This document shows positions 24,364 to 33,525 of a stretch of DNA of 64,000 bases, in pieces (the stretch's first letter is position 1; each line of letters opens with the position of its first letter). The notes under the pieces are model-generated. The model saw only the letters and a program-made list of their open reading frames with translations. It was not told the DNA's origin and ran no database searches. Made by a program: the position numbers and the translations under genes. The stretch is from Peredibacter sp045999315 (GTDB taxonomy: Bacteria; Bdellovibrionota; Bacteriovoracia; Bacteriovoracales; Bacteriovoracaceae): positions 3,472,001 through 3,536,000 of the forward strand of contig NZ_CP174607.1 in the NCBI RefSeq assembly GCF_045999315.1, read 5' to 3'.

Positions 24364-26019
24364 ATGCAGGCGCAATCTTTAAGGAACATTATTAACATCA
24401 GGTTATGGAACGAAGTGGCCATCCGTAATCGAATAACACCGATAACCCACATCATACTGTGTGCCCTTAGTTATTTTATCTGTCATGACATGCATGCGGC
24501 CAACAAGCTAACACTTCTGCCCTACTTAATTATTAGTCTGTCATGGATCGGTCGCGCCATTGCCTTTAAAAAATTTCCCGCCGATGCAATTCCAAATGAT
24601 GAAGTAAGACTCGCCTATTATGTCTGCGCCATGGGCATTGGATTAGGCTGGGGACTGATGTTCGTTTGTGTTCATCATTTCTATGGACTGCTTTCGGTTC
24701 ATTGCATTTTTCTTCTCATGCAGCTTGCTGGCCAGTGCTCTGGTGGAGTCGCTACTTTCTCAGCTTCACCTAAGGGCTTTATTCTCTTTTTGTTCCCTAT
24801 TACTTTAACTCCCGTGATTGACCTCTTTTTCTTCGGACAGGAAACGTCTTTTGTTCCCGCGGGGCTTTTTGTTCTCTTCACTATTTTTTATCTTTATCAA
24901 ATCAAAATCTCTCACCAGTATTTGAGAGACTCCATTACAAATGAAATCATCACCTCTCTCGAGAGAGATAAATTTAAAGGTCTCATCAACGCGGTCCCTG
25001 GATTTGTGAGCTTTATTGATAAGAACCTCATCTATCAGGCCATCAACGATTTCGGAAAAAACTTTTATCAGGAAGGAAGCATTATTGGGAAATCTGTTGG
25101 CTTTCTCCATCCTGAATCAGAATTTGTGAGATTCGTTCAGGCATTTATGTTGAGTTCAAAAGAGACCGCCATTTCCGAATTAAAAATTCAGTTCAACGGA
25201 GAACTCAAGACCTTCGTTGTGAGTATCAAAAAAATTCTTGAACCCATTGGTGGTGCGGTGATTGTCTCCGTTCCCATGGACGAACTTGTCGAGGCCAGGG
25301 AAAATCTACGAGTTCAAGAGGCCAAATCTCACTATACAGCAAAGCTTGTTTCTCTAGGTGAAATGGCCGCGGGGATTGCACATGAGATCAACAACCCTCT
25401 TGCCATTATTCAAGGTTCCTCTGATCAGATTGAAAAAATCATCGGCCGATCTGACCTGGAGATGACGAGGCTCTTAGAATATAACAATAAGATTCAACGA
25501 ACCGTGGGACGAATTTCCCGCATTATTAAAAGTCTTAAAGGACTTGCCCGCAACGGTGAGAATGATCCGTTTCTTCCATTTGAGTTCCAAACAATTCTTG
25601 AACCGTGCATAGAAATTTCCCGTCAGCGTTTTCGCGATGAGAATGTGGAACTGGAGATTGTTCCCTATGATACAACTCAAAAGATTGTGGGACAGGAAAT
25701 TCAGCTCTCTCAAGTTCTCATGAATCTTATCAACAACGCCTTCGATGCCGCCCTTTCTGGACAGGGTCGTCGTTGGGTAAAAGTTGAGCTTTATCAGAGT
25801 GAACATTATTTTGATATTCGCGTTCAGGATTCTGGGAACGGAGTTCCCCGTGAAATTCGCGAAAAAATCATGGAACCATTTTTTACCACGAAGCCCATCA
25901 ATAAAGGGACGGGCCTTGGCCTTAGCATTTCTAAAAACATCATGGAACAACATCAGGGAACTCTTCTCCTGGATGAGAACTCTCCTCACACCACTTTCGT
26001 CATGCGCATAAAAAGGTGA
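24364..26019 (+). CDS. Membrane sensor histidine kinase (5-6 TM, PAS, HisKA, HATPase)
   Basis: A 551-residue kinase. Residues 25-180 contain about six hydrophobic segments (an MASE-like N-terminal sensor region). Residues 205-305 read like a PAS domain (LINAVPGFVSFIDKN). The dimerisation/phosphoacceptor helix has LGEMAAGIAHEINNPL with His340. The ATPase part has N-box NLINNAFDAAL, G1 VQDSGNGVP, FFTTKP and G2 KGTGLGLSIS. The HEINNP form is typical of NtrB-like kinases. No response regulator is adjacent, so the partner is elsewhere or on a phosphorelay. The start is uncertain because the RBS is weak. Confidence 0.9.
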   Translation: MQAQSLRNIINIRLWNEVAIRNRITPITHIILCALSYFICHDMHAANKLTLLPYLIISLSWIGRAIAFKKFPADAIPNDEVRLAYYVCAMGIGLGWGLMFVCVHHFYGLLSVHCIFLLMQLAGQCSGGVATFSASPKGFILFLFPITLTPVIDLFFFGQETSFVPAGLFVLFTIFYLYQIKISHQYLRDSITNEIITSLERDKFKGLINAVPGFVSFIDKNLIYQAINDFGKNFYQEGSIIGKSVGFLHPESEFVRFVQAFMLSSKETAISELKIQFNGELKTFVVSIKKILEPIGGAVIVSVPMDELVEARENLRVQEAKSHYTAKLVSLGEMAAGIAHEINNPLAIIQGSSDQIEKIIGRSDLEMTRLLEYNNKIQRTVGRISRIIKSLKGLARNGENDPFLPFEFQTILEPCIEISRQRFRDENVELEIVPYDTTQKIVGQEIQLSQVLMNLINNAFDAALSGQGRRWVKVELYQSEHYFDIRVQDSGNGVPREIREKIMEPFFTTKPINKGTGLGLSISKNIMEQHQGTLLLDENSPHTTFVMRIKR

Positions 26020-26072
26020 CTTCCACAGGGTTTGCTTTTATCATTTAAGTAATATTTATTTGTAGGAGGATC

Positions 26073-27362
26073 ATGAAGAACCATTACAAGCTATTGTTGG
26101 GTCTAGTCTTTGGTATTGTCCTTGGCTCCCTGGCGCATCCTTATCAGGAACTGCCGTGGATGAAACACTTAACTGACATTGTGATGGTGCCTGTCGGGCA
26201 AATCTTCCTTCGTCTTCTTTTCATGATCGTTGTTCCTATGGTTTTCTCGGCCCTGGTTCTTGGGGTCTACGATCTTGCCCGTCACCAAGGTGTCGGAAAG
26301 GTCGCCTCACGCACTCTTTTCTATACAGTCATCGCTTCAACATGTTCAGTTCTGATTGGTATTGGAATGGTGAACTTCTTTCGTCCAGGTGATGGTTTTA
26401 AAGTTGATCCCCATGTTTTTGAAACCACCAAGTCCAGCATGGACACTATTACCGCCAACGCCAATGCTTCAAAGACTTTCGGTCAGGCGATTGTAGAAAT
26501 CATTCCAAAGAACCCTCTTGAGGCAGCGGTGAAGGCCCTCGAAGGGGAAATGCTTGCTCTCATGTTCTGTGCCTTGTTCTTTGGTTTCGCTTTCTACGTT
26601 TATCAAAAGGCCTCTAAGAAAGAGCTTCTGATTATGCCGATCCTGGAAGAGATCTTTAACGGATCTCTCGTGATCGTAGAGATGGCGATGAAGATCGCTC
26701 CTTACGCTGTTTTTGCCATCGTTTTTAATACTGCTTCAAAGTTTGGTCTCGAAATCTTTGAATCACTACTCTACTTTGCGGCCGTAGTTGTGGGTGGACT
26801 ACTTATTCAGCAGATCATCGTTTATGGTCTTCTGCTTAAATTCGTGGCTAAGCGATCACCTCGTGATTTCTTTTCAAATTCAAAAGAAGTTCTCCTGTAT
26901 GCGTTTTCGACTTCTTCATCAAACGCCACTTTGCCTAAGGCGATTGAGGTCGCGGAAACAAAGCTTGGCCTAACACCCAGTATTTCTCGTTTCGTTCTGA
27001 CTGTAGGAGCGACTGCCAACCAAAACGGAACGGCCCTTTTTGAAGGCGTGGTGGTTCTGTTCCTTGCCCAAGTTTTTGGAGTCGATCTTAGCATCGGTCA
27101 GCAAGTTCAAGTCGTGGTGATGTGTATCGTGGCCGGTATTGGTACGGCCGGAGTTCCGGGTGGTTCTTTACCCATCATTATGATCATCATGAAGGGCGTT
27201 GGAATTCCGCCGGAAGGTATTGCACTTATTCTCGGGGTTGATCGCTTCCTAGATATGTGTCGAACGACTCTAAATGTAAGTGGAGATCTGGTGATCGCGG
27301 CCCTGGTGGATGATAAGTCTGAGATTTCGGACCTAGAGCCGGTCCACGAGATTATTAAATAA
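26073..27362 (+). CDS. Dicarboxylate/amino acid:cation symporter (DAACS, GltP/DctA family)
   Basis: A 429-residue inner-membrane carrier for glutamate/aspartate or C4-dicarboxylates. It shows the family layout: N-terminal helices with IFLRLLFMIVVPMVFSALVLG, the serine-rich hairpin TSSSNATLPKA, the NQNGT (NMDGT-equivalent) substrate/cation motif, AGIGTAGVPGGSL and DRFLDMCRTTLNVSGD. The Arg in DMCRTT usually favours acidic substrates. A good RBS (TAGGAGG) precedes the ATG, and a strong terminator follows. Confidence 0.93.
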   Translation: MKNHYKLLLGLVFGIVLGSLAHPYQELPWMKHLTDIVMVPVGQIFLRLLFMIVVPMVFSALVLGVYDLARHQGVGKVASRTLFYTVIASTCSVLIGIGMVNFFRPGDGFKVDPHVFETTKSSMDTITANANASKTFGQAIVEIIPKNPLEAAVKALEGEMLALMFCALFFGFAFYVYQKASKKELLIMPILEEIFNGSLVIVEMAMKIAPYAVFAIVFNTASKFGLEIFESLLYFAAVVVGGLLIQQIIVYGLLLKFVAKRSPRDFFSNSKEVLLYAFSTSSSNATLPKAIEVAETKLGLTPSISRFVLTVGATANQNGTALFEGVVVLFLAQVFGVDLSIGQQVQVVVMCIVAGIGTAGVPGGSLPIIMIIMKGVGIPPEGIALILGVDRFLDMCRTTLNVSGDLVIAALVDDKSEISDLEPVHEIIK

Positions 27363-27366
27363 AAAT

Positions 27367-27392
27367 GGGGGCCAAGCGCCCCCTATTTTTTT
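27367..27392. terminator. Bidirectional terminator
   Basis: GGGGGC-CAAGC-GCCCCC stem followed by TATTTTTTT on the plus strand, and by ATTTTTATTT on the minus strand. It serves the symporter gene and the convergent lipoprotein operon. Confidence 0.85.
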
Positions 27393-27446
27393 CTATTCTT
27401 TTTAATCCAGCGAATAATCGTTTCAATCAGCTCTAACATAAAATCC

Positions 27447-27758
27447 CTAATTAAAATTTGTACACTTTGTTAGCTTAAAGGCAATGGATGTCCCGCCATA
27501 CTTTGATCCAGAACAACAGTCTTCCATTTTAAGTTTATAGAAAGCGTGATTACAGTCCATAAAATTCACACCAAGATTTTTACAAGTGTGGCCAATAGAT
27601 TCCGGAGACTGACATTGGTGCTCGCCTTCACCACGATAAAGACGAGCATTGCTCTTATAATGTTCCTCATCTACTTCCGTGATGAAATCCAGTTCTTCGA
27701 CATGGGCCTTTACAGAAACCGTCGTGAACAACAACAGAATAAACGCTAAGCTCTTCAC
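27447..27758 (-). CDS. Small secreted Cys-containing protein (103 aa)
   Basis: A 103-residue protein with a Sec signal (MKSLAFILLLFTTVSVKAH). The mature 84 residues contain six cysteines, likely disulfide-bonded (HQCQ, HTCK, MDCN, EDCC, KCTN). No family recognised. It is the last gene of a three-gene operon: 1 bp after the 938-residue lipoprotein gene. A bidirectional terminator follows. Confidence 0.75.
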   Translation of the reverse strand: MKSLAFILLLFTTVSVKAHVEELDFITEVDEEHYKSNARLYRGEGEHQCQSPESIGHTCKNLGVNFMDCNHAFYKLKMEDCCSGSKYGGTSIAFKLTKCTNFN

Positions 27759-27759
27759 G

Positions 27760-30576
27760 TTAAGCTCCCACCATCAGAAGTTTTAATAGGTCCTCGGCCT
27801 GATTTCTTTCAACAGGGGCAACCTTCTCTAGATTATTAATGATCATGTCTTGCATTTTAAGAAGACGAGACATGCTTTCAGAATAAAGAATCTTCCCTTC
27901 TTTCAAGGCCGCCGGAGTCGGTAGTTTTATGGCCACTTTGCTCTTATTTTTATCCAGAACATTAATAATGAACTCTAATGAGCTTCCATCTCGTGATTTG
28001 ACCGCTTCGATTCTCTCCATGGCAATCCCGGCATTAAGCAATTTTGCCATGGCCACACGATCAGAGGCCTCATAAGCGGTCTTATACTTTTCCATAAAAC
28101 CTTCATGGACTTCAGACTCAGAATGAAGAGCAAACATCACAAGATTCTTGAGTAACAATCGGTTACCGCGAACTGAACACAAAAAAGTTGTTTCAGGTGC
28201 TGTGGCCGGAACATCATCACGCTTAATTTGGGCACACTCTTTATCAGACATGATGTCCTTGATGTAACGAGCATGAATTTGATGAAGCACTGGCTCTCCG
28301 GCCAATAGGGCCTCTTGGGCGATTGCCGACTGTGTGAGTTTCAGCGCATTCGTTAAAAAGAAATGACTTCTGATATTTTGATTTGATCCAAAGTTAGAAG
28401 CATCTAAGTAAGAAGCAACAATTTCTTCATATGATTTTAACCAAACATTCTTATCGACTTCCATCAGCGGTAATAAAACTATTAAGTGACTAAGATAACG
28501 CTCAAGGTTCTTCACCGAAAGAAGTTGATCTAGATCATAAATGTCGTTTGAAGAAGATTCGGTACGAGCATTATCTATATGAGGAACTTTAAACTTTAAC
28601 CCAGCAAACTCTCTCGTTGGTAAATGAAGAGGCATGCTATCGAAGCTAGACGTTCCACTAAAGTATTCTAATGAAGATAAAAGTGGAGCATAAGTCTCAC
28701 GGTGGAACTGATAAAGGTTATTTTGTTCATCAGATGCATAGATGGAACGAATTGGGTTTTCATTATAGTTATTGGAACCAAAGGCCTCTGCAATTCCACT
28801 TTGGCAATTCTTAAAACCATCTTCTTCAACAGAATTTACAATTCGACGAATATCATGAAGCCCGGTAATACTTTGAGTAAAACGAAGTTTCAAGATTTCA
28901 AGATTATTGATACTGTGAAAAGCATCACGCCCGAAATCCATGTTCTTCCAAACAGAACTTAGTTGGAAATTGATCATGCGTTCACAACTTCTGATGTCTT
29001 TATTTAGTTGCGCTTTACTGATCTCGAGATTAGTCAATTGATAGTCTCTAAGTTCTGCAATTGCGGCCATCTCCTGCTGATGATAAATGTCCACCATGAG
29101 AGCAAGATCTTTGAGCATATTCATGGTCTCAATCTGCATTTTCATCATTTCTTGCTGGTTCTTAATTACAATGTCTAGTTTCTTATTGATTTCTGCAAGC
29201 ATTGCTGAATCACGAGATCCTCCACCCATAAGTGACATCATTGGGCCTGAACTAATCGCTCCCATGGCCCCAATGAATCCACCAGCAGCGAAACCTGCCA
29301 CTGCCGACTGTACCCCTTGAATGACTGCATTTACTTTTTGTGCTTTATCTAAAATATTGGCCAAGTCCTTTGAGGGCCTCATCTTGAACAAAGTTGCAAA
29401 TGAGTTGGCCGTATGAATAATGCCACTTAAGTTATTTGTTAAACTTGAAGCAGAGGTAAGTGTCTTTTGAAAATTTTCGTTGAACGAAACCTGCTTAGAT
29501 AGAACACTAGGATTAGAACGATCAGGACTGGCCTCCTCACCTTTAATGACTCGCTTATAGAGGAAATCAACAATACGTCTAGAGCTGACATCACTTGGAC
29601 CTAAATCATTAGTTCTAATTCTCTCGAACAGGTCTCTTGCATCATCACGCGCCCCAATCATGCCTTCTTGAAGATTTCTGTAATCATTCTTCGTTTGTTC
29701 AAGATGATGCTTCATTGTATTGACTAAAACAGAGAATTCTTTTGCTTTTTCTTCAAACTCTTTAATGTCCCGGGCAATTTTTTGTCCTTGAGCGATCAGA
29801 TTCCTAAATCCTTTATTATCTTTCACCTGAACATAGATAGCACCGGCAATCAGGCCCCCTAACAATGTGACATATTGTTCATTTTCATTTAATTCCGAGG
29901 TCCTAAAGTATTGATCAATTTTTTTTGCAACTGGGGTGGCCTTGCGAATGGCCTCAATGACCTTATCTTTTGGCCCATTCATCTCATTTTCGATCTGGCG
30001 GGCGACATCCGGATGTTTTGAACCGATCTCAAAAGCAATGTCTTGAGCAAGCTCAATCGCTAGTTTTTCGGAACGCTTATTATAGGCCTCGAGAATATTA
30101 TCAAGTGCCTTACTCTTAAGATAAGAGATGGTTGAAATCTTTAACTGAGTTTCAAGAGAAAAGGGATGATTTTTGAGAGACTGACCATCGAGGATCAAAG
30201 AGCTTTCTAGTTTTTTACCGTTGTAATATTTTTGACCATGATAGAGATAATTTTCTCTAATTGTATTATTTGAGGTATCTAAACTTTTGATGATTTGCTC
30301 GGCCTCTTCCTCAGAAAGCTCAGTGATCATCGCCTTAAGCTCTTCCCTATGCTCTTTCACCACTGACTTTGCCAATAGTTCGGCCAGGGCAAGATTTGGG
30401 GCCTTTGAATTAAGAAGTTCTCTTAAGATGCTTACATCTTTTGCCGGTTCTGGCCTGGTCTTATTTGAAACTTCAGACTGAGAGGATTTTTCCTGTACCT
30501 GAGTCACTTCTTTCACTGTCTTTGAACAGGCACTTACTAATAGAGCTGTACTTAAAATGATTGATGTCTTTTTCAT
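27760..30576 (-). CDS. Large helical lipoprotein of unknown function (938 aa)
   Basis: A lipoprotein signal (ALLVSAC, Cys17) is followed by a ~920-residue, mostly helical chain. Residues about 430-470 form a Gly/Ala/Met-rich hydrophobic stretch (VAGFAAGGFIGAMGAIS), flanked by long coiled-coil helices (for example KNQQEMMKMQIETMNMLK). This helix-hydrophobic hairpin-helix order resembles alpha-pore-forming proteins, and it parallels the 766-residue protein at 16371, but the similarity is architectural only. Middle gene of an operon: 9 bp after the collagen-like lipoprotein and 1 bp before the small Cys protein. Composition is somewhat more AT-rich than the housekeeping part of the window. Confidence 0.8.
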   Translation of the reverse strand: MKKTSIILSTALLVSACSKTVKEVTQVQEKSSQSEVSNKTRPEPAKDVSILRELLNSKAPNLALAELLAKSVVKEHREELKAMITELSEEEAEQIIKSLDTSNNTIRENYLYHGQKYYNGKKLESSLILDGQSLKNHPFSLETQLKISTISYLKSKALDNILEAYNKRSEKLAIELAQDIAFEIGSKHPDVARQIENEMNGPKDKVIEAIRKATPVAKKIDQYFRTSELNENEQYVTLLGGLIAGAIYVQVKDNKGFRNLIAQGQKIARDIKEFEEKAKEFSVLVNTMKHHLEQTKNDYRNLQEGMIGARDDARDLFERIRTNDLGPSDVSSRRIVDFLYKRVIKGEEASPDRSNPSVLSKQVSFNENFQKTLTSASSLTNNLSGIIHTANSFATLFKMRPSKDLANILDKAQKVNAVIQGVQSAVAGFAAGGFIGAMGAISSGPMMSLMGGGSRDSAMLAEINKKLDIVIKNQQEMMKMQIETMNMLKDLALMVDIYHQQEMAAIAELRDYQLTNLEISKAQLNKDIRSCERMINFQLSSVWKNMDFGRDAFHSINNLEILKLRFTQSITGLHDIRRIVNSVEEDGFKNCQSGIAEAFGSNNYNENPIRSIYASDEQNNLYQFHRETYAPLLSSLEYFSGTSSFDSMPLHLPTREFAGLKFKVPHIDNARTESSSNDIYDLDQLLSVKNLERYLSHLIVLLPLMEVDKNVWLKSYEEIVASYLDASNFGSNQNIRSHFFLTNALKLTQSAIAQEALLAGEPVLHQIHARYIKDIMSDKECAQIKRDDVPATAPETTFLCSVRGNRLLLKNLVMFALHSESEVHEGFMEKYKTAYEASDRVAMAKLLNAGIAMERIEAVKSRDGSSLEFIINVLDKNKSKVAIKLPTPAALKEGKILYSESMSRLLKMQDMIINNLEKVAPVERNQAEDLLKLLMVGA

Positions 30577-30585
30577 ATATGTTCC

Positions 30586-31905
30586 TTAAAAGTTTTTCCA
30601 ATTCTTATCTACGATGAAGCTCATTTTCTCATCCTGGAAAGTCACAGTGGATTCATTGATCACACCATCGTCACCAGTTGGACCAATAGGACCCACGTCT
30701 CCTTCGGGGCCAATAGGACCGTCTTGGAATTGGTGAGTGACCCAAATCCCCTGGATACTTTGCAAGAGTTTTTGTGAACATGTCATTGATCTGCAATTGT
30801 CATGTGGTGATGGTACATAGTAGCGAATGTAATTACCTTTTCCTCCAGGACCGCCAACTCCACCTTTACCACCATTTCCACCAATGGCTCCCTTACCAGG
30901 GAAATGAACAATAGAGATATTGAGATTTTGTTCTGAAATCGTTTTAAGATTTAGAATTCCGCTGTTACCACCCGGCATTCCTTTAAAACCTTGAAGTCCG
31001 ATTGCTCCCTTATCTCCAGGCTTGCCCATACAACGCGTATCTGTTTTTCTGTATTCTCCAGATGGATGACAAGTTCCATTTTTCGCTGGATTAAATGGAG
31101 TAAGGGCGGGGTTTTTCTCTGGCACTCTTGTTTGAGCTCCACCATTCATACCTCTAAGTTCAAAAGTAATTGCCCCAATTCCTTTATTCACAGTCAGATC
31201 AATGACTCCTCCAGAAGCACCAGGACGATTCTCAAAAGTTTTAGTGATATTTTCAGCATGATAAGTAACGACCTTGCCATCATTTGAAATCAACTCATCA
31301 ACTTTTAAATTAATATCTTCGCCATTTGTTGAAAGCTCGGCACCTTTATCAAGGACCAGTGTAGAAATCTCAGTGGCGTTGATGGCGGCCTGAAGTGTCT
31401 TCTGTCCGCGAATGACATAGCTTTTTGGAATTTTGAATTCTACTGCGTCTAAAAGAACACCATTGTCGGTAGCAGAACACTTATAGTTGACTTCATTCGG
31501 ATCGTTTTCGAGGACAGTGAGGTCTACAGTGGCCTCTGATGAATTATCCTTAAATCTACCAAAGACAGTAGAATCAGTTCGATCGTAAATCATTTTTCTA
31601 CATTCTAATGTGGCATTAGAGAAGTCGCCTGATTTCACTTCAAACACAACTTCATAACGATTGATATTGTCTCTAAATTCAGTGAAGTTAGAAAAGTCAG
31701 CTTCTAGCTCTACCTTTCTTTTCGGAACAATTAAGAGTCTGTCAGTTTCAACAGAATTGGCCGGTTTATCAGAATCAGAACCGACTTCATCTTTTTTGGT
31801 GTCAGCATAGTTTTCACTTTGAGTTGAAGATGAGCTTCCTCCTCCACCACCCGAGTTACAAGCAACAAGTGACAACAGCATCAACGTTGAAATGAGTTTG
31901 TTCAT
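30586..31905 (-). CDS. Lipoprotein with collagen-like Gly-X-Y segments
   Basis: A 439-residue lipoprotein (LLSLVAC, Cys16), then a low-complexity Gly/Ser linker. Residues about 45-220 look like beta-sandwich domains. From about 285 the sequence turns into Gly-X-Y runs: GKPGDKGAIGLQGFKGMPGG, then GNGGKGGVGGPGGKG, and later GPIGPEGDVGPIGPTGDDG. Bacterial collagen-like proteins form triple-helical stalks on the surface. The runs here are interrupted by globular segments. It is the first gene of a three-gene operon with the 938- and 103-residue proteins. A surface-adhesion role is inference. Confidence 0.83.
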   Translation of the reverse strand: MNKLISTLMLLSLVACNSGGGGGSSSSTQSENYADTKKDEVGSDSDKPANSVETDRLLIVPKRKVELEADFSNFTEFRDNINRYEVVFEVKSGDFSNATLECRKMIYDRTDSTVFGRFKDNSSEATVDLTVLENDPNEVNYKCSATDNGVLLDAVEFKIPKSYVIRGQKTLQAAINATEISTLVLDKGAELSTNGEDINLKVDELISNDGKVVTYHAENITKTFENRPGASGGVIDLTVNKGIGAITFELRGMNGGAQTRVPEKNPALTPFNPAKNGTCHPSGEYRKTDTRCMGKPGDKGAIGLQGFKGMPGGNSGILNLKTISEQNLNISIVHFPGKGAIGGNGGKGGVGGPGGKGNYIRYYVPSPHDNCRSMTCSQKLLQSIQGIWVTHQFQDGPIGPEGDVGPIGPTGDDGVINESTVTFQDEKMSFIVDKNWKNF

Positions 31906-32141
31906 ATGAAGTTCCTTTGTGTTGTGGGAAGTATATGAAGCTAAGAATTCTTATCTTCCTGTCTGGTAAAAGTTACAAAAGCTTTGAAACTCAGCCAGAA
32001 CACATACTTTCCATTGATATAGCGAAAGGAACTTAAGCCATCCTATAAGCGGACGGACATAATTTTTTTGAATTTCGAGTGCGGGTTTTCAGAAGTGAAA
32101 TAGGCCATGTAGGAATGAAAGATTTTAAGAAATCTTATAAC

Positions 32142-32402
32142 TTAGGCCTTCTTTTTTAATACGAGTCTCTCAAGCTTCGTTAGTCGTTCTTCGAAGCTGG
32201 ATTCTGAATTCATTGATTTTCGTAAAAACCAATTTAGGAATGTCTGATAGCCCATCCCCTGCTTTTGACCTTCAGTCTCAAGCCACTCGAGGACTTCAGG
32301 ATCAAGTCTGAAAGTCTTTAAGACTTTTAGGTCTTTTACCTTATTAGCTTTTTTGCCCTTAGAGAAGTCATACTCGTCTTTCATCATATTGTCTTTTTTC
32401 AT
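32142..32402 (-). CDS. brnA: BrnA-type antitoxin
   Basis: The antitoxin of a type II toxin-antitoxin pair; it neutralises BrnT and represses the operon. Residues MKDEYDFSKGKKA and FRLDPEVLEWLETEGQKQGMGYQTFLN match the BrnA family, whose C-terminal ribbon-helix-helix domain binds DNA. I place the start at ATG 32402 (86 residues), which gives a 35-bp overlap with brnT. An upstream in-frame ATG at 32444 would add 14 residues but lies deep inside brnT and has AAAGG directly against the start. Internal ATGs at 32387 and 32384 are also possible. Confidence 0.85.
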   Translation of the reverse strand: MKKDNMMKDEYDFSKGKKANKVKDLKVLKTFRLDPEVLEWLETEGQKQGMGYQTFLNWFLRKSMNSESSFEERLTKLERLVLKKKA

Positions 32403-32667
32403 TAGTTGTGGCCCTGCGAGAAGAGATAATTCGTATTGTTTCATCCTTTAATTCACAAAATACAACAACTAGAACTCTAGTCCTTTGTGAGTATCCTAGT
32501 CGTATCCAGCGTTCTTCATAAGTAGAATGATCAGGGTCTGGAATCTCCAAGGAATTAGGATCACTCCAAACAGTTACGGCTTCAATAAAAGAAACCCTGT
32601 GCTTCTTTAAATTTTGGGCCGCTTTTATATCGTCCCAAATAAACGCTACTTCGTCAGAGTACAACAT
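32368..32667 (-). CDS. brnT: BrnT-type ribonuclease toxin
   Basis: A 99-residue RelE-fold RNase toxin. Family features are FIWDDIKAAQNLKKHRVSF at the N-terminus, VWSDPNSLEIPDPDHSTYEERW in the middle and IRIISSRRATTNEKRQYDE at the end, including the basic/catalytic Arg-Glu residues of BrnT. Toxin-first gene order with overlap of the antitoxin is normal for this system. It sits at the edge of the AT-rich accessory segment. No clear RBS is visible before the ATG. Confidence 0.88.
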   Translation of the reverse strand: MLYSDEVAFIWDDIKAAQNLKKHRVSFIEAVTVWSDPNSLEIPDPDHSTYEERWIRLGYSQRTRVLVVVFCELKDETIRIISSRRATTNEKRQYDERRV

Positions 32668-32928
32668 TGTTACTACTTTGTAAATTTAGCTAAAGAGCTT
32701 TTTACTAAAGCCTTTGCCCAAGAGCTAGATTTCAAAGTTGTTCCAAGCCAAATATTTCAAAGTAGCAATGGATTAAAAAAGTCGGATAACCATCTCTTTA
32801 GCTTAAATTAAGCCCTGCTTTATTCATATCAAAGCCTTATCACCCTAAAGCTTTCTTAGAATGCTCAAGAAAGGAGGTAAAGGTCCGATATGACATATGT
32901 AAATCTTTTTTATTAGGGATCAGTGCTT

Positions 32929-33525
32929 ATGAAATTTTGGGCTTTGATGTTCTTACTACTAACTTCTCAATTCGTTTTTTCACAAGAGGAAGATTGTGAG
33001 GAAGATGGCTCTACTAAACTAGTGGCAGCGGTGATGAAGCAATCGAAGGCTGAAGAAAGCAAAAATTGTCCAAACCAAAAAAAGATGGAAAGTATTTGTA
33101 CTGCAGTGGATGATAAAACAAAGGTTGATTCTCCAGAAGGTAAAATACGATTCGTTTATCAAAAGAAATTCTTAGAAGCAGCTTGTGCCAATCCTGCATC
33201 AGATTCCCCAGAAGAAGTTCAATCAAAAGTCGCAAAGATGTGGCTGAAGTTTCGAGACAAACTTGTTTGTAATAGTGTCTCGTTCGATGTCGAGAATGGA
33301 AGTGTTCTGAAATATGCAGTTGCTATTAAATTTGATGAATTTATTTATGACGTCACTAAATGGAAATTAGATCTAAATAAAGTAGATGCTTCAGATAATA
33401 GAACTGTTCTTGATTATATAAAATTCCAAATTGAAAGAAATAAAGGTAATTCACTAGAACCAAAACTTAAAAGTTACTACAACAGGTTTAAAGCCGCTGG
33501 GGCAAAACATAAGTCAGAATTATGA
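32929..33525 (+). CDS. Small secreted protein of unknown function (198 aa)
   Basis: Sec signal MKFWALMFLLLTSQFVFSQ, then a 179-residue acidic/basic mixed chain with several Cys (EEDCEED, KNCPNQ, SICTAV, AACANP, LVCNSV). No family recognised. I start it at ATG 32929 because AGGGATCAG is correctly spaced; a GTG two codons upstream is the alternative. The gene ends in an ATGA overlap with the 793-residue secreted protein, so they are translationally coupled. Individual lines are only about 27-35% GC, clearly below the window average. The 261 bp upstream (32668-32928) contain no gene I can support. Confidence 0.75.
   Translation: MKFWALMFLLLTSQFVFSQEEDCEEDGSTKLVAAVMKQSKAEESKNCPNQKKMESICTAVDDKTKVDSPEGKIRFVYQKKFLEAACANPASDSPEEVQSKVAKMWLKFRDKLVCNSVSFDVENGSVLKYAVAIKFDEFIYDVTKWKLDLNKVDASDNRTVLDYIKFQIERNKGNSLEPKLKSYYNRFKAAGAKHKSEL

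Noticed and set aside
27383..27439. 18-codon frame on the minus strand (starts MLELIETIIRWIKKN) after the 103-residue gene
   Set aside because: Spacing from AGGGAT to the ATG is possible, but the peptide is too short to support and overlaps the terminator stem.
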